Shown here piece by piece: positions 56,941-64,000 of a stretch of DNA of 64,000 nt; the stretch's first letter is position 1; every line of letters begins with the position of its first letter. The stretch is taken from NCBI GenBank assembly GCA_021292165.1, contig CM037878.1, positions 192,881,118 through 192,945,117 of the forward strand, in the 5' to 3' direction. Below the pieces are notes generated by a model. The model did not search any database. It had not been told where the DNA came from and saw only the letters and a program-made list of their open reading frames with translations. The stretch comes from Shinisaurus crocodilurus (lineage: Eukaryota > Chordata > Lepidosauria > Squamata > Shinisauridae). The position numbers and the translations under genes were made by a program.

Positions 56941-58015
56941 ATGAACATAAGAAGAGCCATGTTGGATCAGACCAAGGGTCTATCTGGTGGCTTACACTGG
57001 CTCAGCTTGTCCAAGTGTGGAAAGCTAAGCAGGGTCAGGCCTGGTTATTACTTGGATAGGAGACCCCTCCTCTAGTTTCCTGCATTGAGCAGGGGGTTGG
57101 ACTCGATAGCCTTGTAGGCTCCTTCCAACTCTATAATCTATGAAATCTATGGTCCAGCATACTGTTCACACAGTGGCCAATCAGCTGCCCACGGGAAACC
57201 CACAAGCAGGACATGAGTGCAGCAGCACCCTCCCACCCATGTTCCCAAGCAACTGGTGTACATAGGCATACTGCCTCCGATACTGGAGGTACCATAGAGC
57301 CATCAGGACTACTAGCCATTGATAGCCTTCTACTCCATGAATTCATCCAATCCCGTTTTAAAGCCCTCCAAATTGGTGGCCATCACTACATCATGTGGAT
57401 TCCACAGTTTTACTATGTGCTGTGTGTACTTCCTTTGATCTGTCATGAATCTCCCACCATCAGCCTCATGGGGTGACCCCAGGTTCTAGTATTATGAGGA
57501 AGGGAGAAAAATCTCGCCCTGTCCACTTACTCCACATCATGCATAATTTTGTACACTTCTATCATTTCAGTTGCCTTTTTCTGAACTTTTTCCAACTCTA
57601 CAATATCCTTTTTTTAGTGACCAGAACTGTACACAGTATTCTAAGTGTGGTCTCACCATAGATTTGTATAAGGACATGATATTGGAAGTTTTATTTTTAA
57701 TTCCTTTCCTAATTGTGCCTAACATGGAGTTTGCCTTTTTCACAGCAGCTGCACAGTAGACATTTTCATCGAGCTGTCCACCACAATCCCAAGATCTCTT
57801 TCTTGGTCAGTCACCGCTAGCTCAGCTCCCATCAGCTTATACTTGAAGTTGGGATTTTTTAGCTCCAACGTGCATCACTTTACACTTGCTTACATTGAAC
57901 CACATTTGCTATTTTGATTCCCATTCTCCCAGTTTGGAGAGATCATTTTGGAGCTCCTCACAATCTGTTTTTGTTTTAACCACCTGAAATAATTTGGCAT
58001 TGTTTACAAGTGTCA
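56941..58015 (-). pseudogene. CR1-like LINE 3' region, minus strand, interrupted
   Basis: The minus strand ends with the CR1-type terminus ('aacataagaagagccatg', 56943). Moving right, it covers the C-terminal ORF2 domain and the palm-proximal segment, homologous to 47640-49545 but in reverse. A 5S-SINE is nested at about 56992-57152. Stops and frameshifts are present throughout. Confidence 0.75.
56992..57152 (+). mobile_element. 5S-headed SINE nested in the minus-strand CR1
   Basis: Contains 'gtggaaagctaagcagggtc', 'cctggttattacttgg', 'ggagacccctcctctag' and 'gagcagggggttggactcg'. The flanks 'gtctatctggt' and 'aaatctatggt' suggest a short target duplication. It is on the opposite strand from its host CR1, so the two inserted independently. 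Confidence 0.8.
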
Positions 58016-58255
58016 AAATGTCCTCCCCTTCAGCAGTTGGGAGGAGGGAAGACATTGTAAGAGAGTGGCCTGGTTTGGGTAGCACGACAACCCATTGTGG
58101 GTAACAACCCATGGTGGGTTGGTGGGTTGTCTGAACCCAGATCACTTCCGGCAGGGAAAATGGGGTGATATGGACAGAGAAGTATATGTATGAAAGCAGT
58201 ATACTTCCCTGTCCAAACTACCCTATTTTGCCCTGCCTAAATTGCTGCTTTCAAA
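58016..58255. repeat. Hairpin-forming MITE-like block
   Basis: Contains an inverted-repeat hairpin at 58150-58237 with 37- and 38-nt arms and a 13-nt loop. The arms read 'ggcagggaaaatgggg' and, in reverse, 'tatacttccctgtcc'. Left of it, 'aacccattgtgggt' and 'acccatggtgggttggtgg' form a second foldback patch. Confidence 0.6.
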
Positions 58256-58490
58256 GAAAGCCCTACCTTTGAGATCTGTCAGTCACTGCTAGCTCAGATC
58301 CCATCAGCTTATACTTGAAGTTGGGATTTTTTGCCCCAATGTGCATCACTTTACACTTGCTTACAGTGAACCACATTTGCCATTTTGATGCCCATTCCCC
58401 CAGTTTGGAGGGATCCTTTTGGAGCTCCTCACAATCCCTTTTTGTTTTAACTATCCTACATAATTTGGTAGTTCAGCCTGTTGGCATTAT
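58256..58490 (-). pseudogene. Second minus-strand CR1-like fragment
   Basis: Repeats the same CR1 segment that is present at about 57798-58000, including 'gcttatacttgaagttggg' and 'acttgcttacagtgaacc'. It differs by scattered substitutions. Because the same region occurs twice in the same orientation, this is a separate insertion or a duplication. Confidence 0.7.
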
Positions 58491-58496
58491 TCATAG

Positions 58497-58665
58497 ATTT
58501 CATAGATCATAGAGTTGGAAGGAGCCTACAAGGCTATCGAGTCCAACCCCCTGCTCAGTGAAGGAAACTAGAGGAGGGGTCTCCCATCCAAGTAATAACC
58601 AGGCTTGACCCTGCTTAGCTTTCCATGCTCAGACAAGCTGAGCCAGCGTGATGTGATATTATGTA
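58497..58665 (-). mobile_element. 5S-headed SINE, minus strand
   Basis: Reverse complement of the family: CR1-like tail at 58497-58560 ('atagagttggaaggagcc', 'gagtccaaccccctgctca'), then 'ggtctcccatccaagtaat' and 'ccctgcttagctttcc', then the 'cagacaagctgagccagcg' head. Confidence 0.85.
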
Positions 58666-59404
58666 GGGCTGAGGGCATGATGTGAAAGGAGACCTAGCTG
58701 AAGTTAAGTATGTCTGAGTCAAGTAAGTGAAATCCCTGAGGTTACTCAGGGGTGAGTTAAAGGCACTTTTATCATGCTCAGAAGCATTTCCTTTTTTTCT
58801 TTTTCTTTTTTTTTATCATCAATTCACATTTTCCAGGGCTAAACTCTGGTATTCAAAAACAAATCCCAACGCTGTGGTCTGGTAACCTCCGGCTGATATT
58901 AAAGCACTGCTAAGATTTTCTTAAAGGAAGGAGAGGGATGGTCATATTTCCTGATATGGCTTTTTCACAGAGAGAGCCACAAAGATAGGCAGCCACAATA
59001 TCCACTAGATGGCATTGCTATTTCAGATTGTAATAGAATTATATGAAAGAAGTTCCACATGGGTTTTCCAGCTCTGTGATGCACATGAAGTCACAGCAGA
59101 ATTCTTAGGCCGTGCTTGATGATGGAACTCTAAAAGGAAGTCTGCTGCTTGATCTCTCCCCACACACCCTGCCTTCTCAGAGCTTCTTTTGTACAACTAC
59201 TCTGTCTAATGCAAAAGATACTGTGAGGTTACATGCCTCACCCCCACCATTACTGACACTATGAACAATAGAAAATGTATCATATCCATGTGTTGGGGAG
59301 TGGGGGGGGTGGATGAAGAAAAAATATATTACATCAATGTTTCCTATGTGCTGGAAATGTCTTAACACATCTTTACTTTCTGTCTCATTCATATTTTATA
59401 CATT
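58666..59404. other. No recognisable feature
   Basis: Unassigned sequence, with T-runs and a G-run at 59300-59310. Confidence 0.35.
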
Positions 59405-59406
59405 TA

Positions 59407-59658
59407 CAGGTAGTCCCCAGGTTATGAACAAGTTCCGTTCTTAAGAATGTCTTTAAGTTGAATTTGTATGTAAGTCGGAACAGCATAGCATTCTATACGT
59501 TAAAATCGGCATTTACGCAACTTGCATAAATTACGCAAATTGCATGGTATACTACGCTATGTACTTTACATAAACAACATCGCACCGGGGAACCCAGAAG
59601 TCCATTTTTAAGTATGGGTTGTTTGTAAGTCGGACGTTCTTAACTCAGGGACTGCCTG
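59407..59658 (+). mobile_element. 252-bp TA-flanked MITE, first family, copy 2
   Basis: Terminal CAGGTAGTCCCC and GGGACTGCCTG bound 252 bp, exactly the length of copy 1 at 9945-10196. TA lies on both sides (59405-59406 and 59659-59660). Internal near-palindromes are conserved. Confidence 0.85.
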
Positions 59659-60184
59659 TATATATCTTTGTCTGCTCCTACTATTTGCTGCTTCCATATG
59701 TGATTCTCTCCTCCCACTCAAGAAAGAATATATATCCAAAGTTATGAGTGGGTCTGGTTGAATAATTTATTCATAATATGCATTGCAGATATGCCCCTTT
59801 TCTCTGTTCTCAAAATTGTTTGTAACAGAATCCAAATTTCCCCTGTTTGTTCATTATTTAGAAGCCTGCTACCAATTGTGTGTTTGTATGTAAAAAGAAA
59901 AATAGCCATGTATGTAATGGCCACAGGGTTTACACTTATTTGGTGATGATAAATTCATGATACATTAGTTGCCCGACATGATCACATTTATCTTATGTAT
60001 GAAACATTTTAAAACATGCAAATGGCCAATGGGAATTAATACAGCCCTTCATAAATCATTTTACAGAATATATTAGCTGTGTTCCAGTTCTGTGAATACT
60101 TAATGCTGGAAAACCATCTCAGATTAAGCTTAAGCAGAGCACAGATTCATATCCATAGGTAGACTGGAAGTGTACATGGAAATT
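59659..60184. other. No recognisable feature
   Basis: AT-rich sequence. Two overlapping ORFs on opposite strands (59742-59946) have no motif. Confidence 0.35.
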
Positions 60185-60243
60185 TTGCTGGCTCAGCTTG
60201 TCTGAGCGTGGAAAGCTAAGCAGGGTCAAGCCTGGTTATTACT
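60185..60243 (+). mobile_element. 5S-headed SINE, head only
   Basis: 'ctggctcagcttgtctgag' and 'gaaagctaagcagggtcaag' then 'cctggttattactta', after which the sequence switches to a LINE tail. The C box and CR1-like tail are missing, so it was either 3'-truncated or interrupted. Confidence 0.8.
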
Positions 60244-60405
60244 TATTTAATTTATTTATTTATTTAATTTTTATACCGCCCAATAGCCGAAGCTCTCTGG
60301 GTGGTTTACAACAATTAACAAGCCCGCAGGCTTACAATCTAAAAAGACATGACACAAGGAAAAAGGAATGCGGAGGGAAGAAGGGGGAAGGGACTACAGA
60401 GCTGG
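60244..60405 (-). repeat. L2-like LINE 3' end abutting the 5S-SINE head
   Basis: An ATTTATTTATTT tail is followed by 'ataccgcccaatagccga' and 'ctctctgggtggtttaca', the complement of the L2-like 3' end. It begins exactly where the SINE stops. Confidence 0.65.
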
Positions 60406-60589
60406 TACTTGTTGGGTAAATGCTAGTATATATGAGCAGAGTTAACTGGAAGCACATACACAGCGGTCATCCCCATGCTAGGCCAGTTAAAACCCCAAAA
60501 GGAAATAAAAGTTGTCTTACTGTCTTTGATTAGATCAGAAAAGAAAGTTTACTGACAAATTGTAGGATATGTATTTCTGCCAGTCTGTA

Positions 60590-60822
60590 TTTAATTTATT
60601 TATAGCCTTTTTTACCTGCAAGGAACCCAAGGCAGCTTACATAATCATCCTCCTCCTCCTCTCCATTTTATCCCCACAGCAACCCTGTGAGGTAGGTTAG
60701 GCTGAGAGTCAGTAACTGACCCAAAGTCACCCAGTGAGCTTCATGCCTGAGCAGGGACTAGAACCCGGATCTCCCAAGTCCCAGGCCAACACTCTAACCA
60801 CTATGCCACACTGCCTCTCTTT
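60590..60822 (-). mobile_element. tRNA-derived MIR-like SINE, near full length
   Basis: Minus strand: head 'agaggcagtgtggcatagtg', B-box-like 'gggttctagtccctgctc', core 'gactttgggtcagttactg' and 3' end 'gccttgggttccttgcagg'. Same family as 3362-3608. Confidence 0.8.
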
Positions 60823-60840
60823 TATATATATGCCACACTT

Positions 60841-60841
<1 letters not shown>

Positions 60842-60881
<40 letters not shown>
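60842..60881. repeat. (CT)n microsatellite
   Basis: Pure CT run after GCTCGCTCGC units, next to the SINE head. Confidence 0.95.
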
Positions 60882-60886
<5 letters not shown>

Positions 60887-61196
60887 CCAATGTGTGGAAT
60901 GGTAGGCTCTGCACCTTAGTGTTTGTAAGCACACACTTTCATGGATAGTTAGATCAGAAAAGAAAGTTTACTCACAAATTGCAGCATACATATGTAGAAA
61001 CGTATGTAGGTACATCTTAGGTTGCAAAAAGTCTCTGCTACCTCACAGAGATCATGCTGCTTCGAAGGCAGGAGGAGAGAAAGAGTGCACACACATAGCA
61101 GGAAGTGGGAGGGACAAAAGGCAGGAAAGAGTTTCCCTTTTCGGAGATGTTCCCTCCCTGGAAGTTTGCATGTGGAATTATACTATATCCAACAGT

Positions 61197-61634
61197 ACTC
61201 CTAGACTTAATTTAGAAATAAGGAGAAATAAAATGATAAAAACCCAGATGAAACCAGTTTGTGGAGAGTAGACAGGTTTCTGAAATGAAGAATAAAGAGG
61301 GAATATCTGGGGGGGGGGGGGAGAACCAGTGGGTAAAACGTTGGCAGTTTACCTCTGAGGCCTAAACAGTTACATTGAATTTCAGGCCTAGTGTTGGCAG
61401 CCTGTTAACTGACAGTAGAGCTGTTAGTATTTGCATACAAAAATGCATATATTAATGAAAATAGCACTCCAGAATGCATATATTAGGGGTAATTGCTTGC
61501 CAAAAATGCATATATTAGGGAAGATTTTGCAAAAAAAGAAAAGAAAAATTGTATATTAGCTTTGTGCATCTTTGTCACATACACACACACACACATATAT
61601 TCACACATTGATGTAGAAATGGGATGGAACAAAT

Positions 61635-61635
<1 letters not shown>
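61197..61635. other. No recognisable feature
   Basis: Contains a G-run (61310-61321), repeated 'atgcatatatta' units (61440-61520) and a short CA run (61580-61594). No gene. Confidence 0.4.
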
Positions 61636-61677
<42 letters not shown>

Positions 61678-61678
61678 A
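61636..61678. repeat. (GAT)n microsatellite
   Basis: About fourteen GAT units. The poly-Met and poly-Ile ORFs across it are repeat translations. Confidence 0.95.
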
Positions 61679-62821
61679 GCAAATGAATGAACAAGCACTG
61701 GGTGAAATAACTGAAGGCAGATGCTGTGACAGCTAGCAAAAAGACTCCAGGATGGTCCTCCAGGAAAGATTTTGGCCAGAATGACAGCAGAAGACAGTTG
61801 GCCTCAGGAAGCAGAAAGACTTTGGAGGAAGCAGCTGAATGACTTCTTCTGGGTCCTGGTCATCAAGTCCTGGACCAGAAGAAAGACTTCAGAGGAAGCA
61901 AGTTTGCCAGTTAAAGATTCTTTGTGTCAAGAAGAAGCTGGGAGTCCATGGTGAGAGCCAACTGAGAGACTTGGTTCAGCCCTGTATCCTTCCAGTGAGT
62001 TCCTGACCAGAAGGACCTCAGAGGCAGGTCTCTGAGTCATTCTGGGAGCGCTAACTGGGGTGGGGAAAGGAAAATGACAGCTGGGTTTAATAAGTAACTG
62101 AACTAGGATGAGTAAATAGCTGCTTCCTTATCAAATCAGTACCATCAAAAGCAAGTAACCAGTGGCACATATTTATAACAACAATTCCCATTGAATTAGA
62201 TAAGCAAGAACATATTTGTTTTAACTTTTAAATCAATCTCATTCTCTCTTTATTCCATGCCTTTAGCCTAGAACCCTGCTGAGTGTGTGCTAAGGGGATA
62301 CAGTTTTAATAAGAAATTGTATGGTGGCAGCAAAAATTTAAGGGATGAAGAAGGTATATTTATAAACGTATAAGGTAGGATTGATGAGCCAGATGTTCCA
62401 CATCTGCTTATAGTTTAATTTGGATACATATAGGAAACTAAGTCTCAACATTTGTAGCTGATCATAGACCAATCAATTAACTTATCTCACTCTATTTCCT
62501 AGAACGAAGTGTCATCAAGGAAACGTGGGATCAAATCCTATATAGACAACAGAAATTATTTTACAGGATACTGTGAACAGGCTTGTCTTCCTATCTTTTA
62601 CTTTAAAGTATCAAGCAATCTTTACCTAATAATAAAATGTGGAATGAGAGCATAGAACACATATAAAAATATTGTTTTGTTCTTTGTAACAAAAAAAGTT
62701 GTTGTTACAAGCAGAAAACATTTCAAAAAGTTTTTTAAGAATTTTTTCAGGAGCTTGCCTTTCTTTTTAAAAAAGTGAAATGCCTTACCCATATGACATT
62801 TGGGACAAAATTTCCTGACTG
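61679..62821. other. Unassigned; weak internal repeats near 61750-61900
   Basis: A segment at 61750-61900 repeats 'aagactttggaggaagcag' and 'aagacttcagaggaagca', a diverged short tandem. The rest is AT-rich. An LTR-like polyadenylation region (62225-62320) is possible but not supported by ends. Confidence 0.3.
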
Positions 62822-63010
62822 TTAGAGCAATAAGACAATGGAACCAATTACCTAGGGAGGTGGTGAGCTCTCCCACTCTAGAGGCACTCAAGATGCAGCT
62901 GGACGGCCATCTGTCAGGGATGCTTTGACCTGGATTCCTGCATTGAGCAGGGGGTTGGACTCGATGGCCTTGTAGGCCCCTTCCAACTCTACTTTTCTAT
63001 GATTCTATGA
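62822..63010 (+). pseudogene. CR1-like LINE 3' end sharing the 5S-SINE tail
   Basis: Decodes to VRAIRQWNQLPREVVSSPTL and EALKMQLDGHLSGML then a stop, the conserved C-terminus of CR1-type ORF2. Directly after the stop, 'tcctgcattgagcaggggg' through 'cccttccaactctac' and 'tctatgattctatga' follow. That 3' tail is the same as the tail of the 5S-headed SINEs in this window. It is 5'-truncated. Confidence 0.85.
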
Positions 63011-64000
63011 CATTTCTGAGCTGTCCCAAAAGGAGTAGAGAAATCAAGTTCAGTACAGGTGTTCTTGTCCTGACTTTTCTCAGCTCTGTCTCTCATATTT
63101 ATATGGTTCCTTATGAGCTGGTTATGTAATATTTAACAAAGAATAGATCTTAAGCTCATCACTCTAACAATTAACTATTATTGTTTTCCCAAAATTCTCA
63201 GCCATGATTTGGGAGTAATATGTTTCATATCCATACCATTGCTGAGCAACAGATGTTCTTATGGAACTTAAAGGACGATACTTGATTTTAGGACCTAGCT
63301 AAGTTCCCTTCCTCATTCTCTGTCTTCCTTAGGCTAGCTAAATCTGAAGTAGTTTCTGTTATATTCACTTCCCAAAATATTTCATGTCATCTTCACTCCT
63401 TTACATCATAAGCACAAATATTAACAATACTATCTTTCACTACATAACCAGCTATCTTTCCTTAAAATTCCTGATCTGAAGCATATGCTATTTTTTCCTG
63501 AGTTTAGGTGGGAAATGGTTCAACTTTGTTTTTCACTTGTCACCTGCATTAACATTAGTAGGCTAAGAGTCAGTGAAAAGTTACAGCATGTCAGAGTGAA
63601 TGCATTTACTAGAATCAACATGATTCTAACTTAATATGAGAATATATTTAATATTGTATATGTTCTTTGATATGAGGTGAAGCCAGTCTCAAATATGTGT
63701 GACAATTTGAAGGGTGCTAAACCCTCTCCTATAGGTGGCTGGAGACATTAAGACTGATGTTCCTGCTTCTTTGGAAGTGATAACTCAATCAGCAGGAGGT
63801 CTGCCCAGGAAGAAGGGTTTCCACCATGGAGGTAGCTCTTGTGGCAGACAGCTCCACTGACAGCTCCACTGGCAAGTAACTATGCTACTTAGATCAGGTG
63901 AGTAGGCATTTCCTGGTTCCCATCACTCCCTGCTGCCTTGTGGATCACCTCTCACTCCTGAAAACACAGGGTCCTTGTATCAGACTGGACCCAGAAGCAC
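63011..64000. other. No recognisable feature
   Basis: AT-rich to balanced sequence with no repeat family, domain or long ORF that I recognise. A short duplicated 'gacagctccactg' lies near 63848-63872. Confidence 0.35.

Larger units (their letters stand above)
60425..61196 (-). mobile_element. Candidate LTR-like block, minus strand, rearranged
   Basis: Read on the minus strand it starts TGTTGGATATAG (61196) and contains 'aaactttcttttctgatc' twice (about 60948-60970 and 60533-60555), each in a similar flank. Between these lie a tRNA-SINE and a CT microsatellite. The duplicated segment could be a terminal repeat or a local duplication. No coding region is present. Confidence 0.35.

Noticed and set aside
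61483..61698. ORFs rich in Met or Ile
   Set aside because: They are translations of the (GAT)n microsatellite.
1..64000. Prokaryotic operon, CRISPR array or phage
   Set aside because: There are no direct-repeat/spacer arrays, no Shine-Dalgarno-led gene runs and no long ORF clusters. The repeat content is vertebrate.

Overview
This window looks like non-coding DNA from a squamate reptile nuclear genome, either a long intron or intergenic sequence. No host exon, rRNA gene or functional tRNA gene could be supported. The sequence is AT-rich and poor in long ORFs. It is packed with transposon families typical of lizards and snakes: CR1-like and L2-like LINE ends, a tRNA-derived MIR-like SINE, a 5S rRNA-headed SINE, many hAT-like and TA-flanked (Tigger/mariner-like) MITEs, an L1 tail, and a tyrosine-recombinase retrotransposon. 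The squamate assignment is inferred from these families. No species is claimed.

Layout: 1-9.8 kb holds scattered repeat remnants, one tRNA-SINE (about 3.4-3.6 kb), hAT-like MITEs and a GC-rich element (7.33-7.6 kb). 9.8-10.4 kb is a hAT-like element carrying a TA-flanked MITE. 11-20 kb holds MITEs, an LTR-like block and a second TA-flanked MITE family. 20.9-22.3 kb is L2-derived. 25.47-28.77 kb is the most protein-rich segment: a hAT-like MITE interrupted by a 5'-truncated Ngaro-type retrotransposon. That element carries RNase H and tyrosine recombinase (both with stop codons) followed by an uninterrupted 218-aa SGNH hydrolase ORF, and the insertion is bounded by a 39-bp direct repeat. 29.1-29.75 kb is an L2 3' end with an internal minisatellite. 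33.5-34.03 kb is a GC-rich foldback element. 35.6-41.9 kb alternates SINEs, MITEs and L2 tails. 42.0-44.3 kb is an unassigned insert-like block with a nested L1 tail. 46.6-47.3 kb is an unassigned repeat with an octamer/CCAAT array.

47.46-49.55 kb is a CR1-like LINE containing a 5S-SINE that itself contains a minus-strand LINE ending in a C2H2 zinc finger. 51-55 kb holds a hAT-like MITE, an L2 end, half of the GC-rich foldback and a tRNA-SINE. 55.7-56.4 kb is LTR-like. 56.9-58.7 kb is two minus-strand CR1 fragments with two 5S-SINEs and a long hairpin. 59.4 kb holds the second copy of the first TA-flanked MITE. 60.2-61.2 kb is a mosaic of 5S-SINE, L2 tail, tRNA-SINE and LTR-like sequence. 62.8-63.0 kb is the 3' end of a CR1-like LINE whose tail matches the tail of the 5S-SINEs.

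The genes do not form a pathway. The useful content is transposon biology: nested insertions that give relative ages, a probable SINE/LINE partnership, an intact esterase-like ORF in an otherwise decayed retrotransposon, and an insertion footprint unlike ordinary tyrosine-recombinase integration. All family names are from visible motifs and recalled families; no database was searched.
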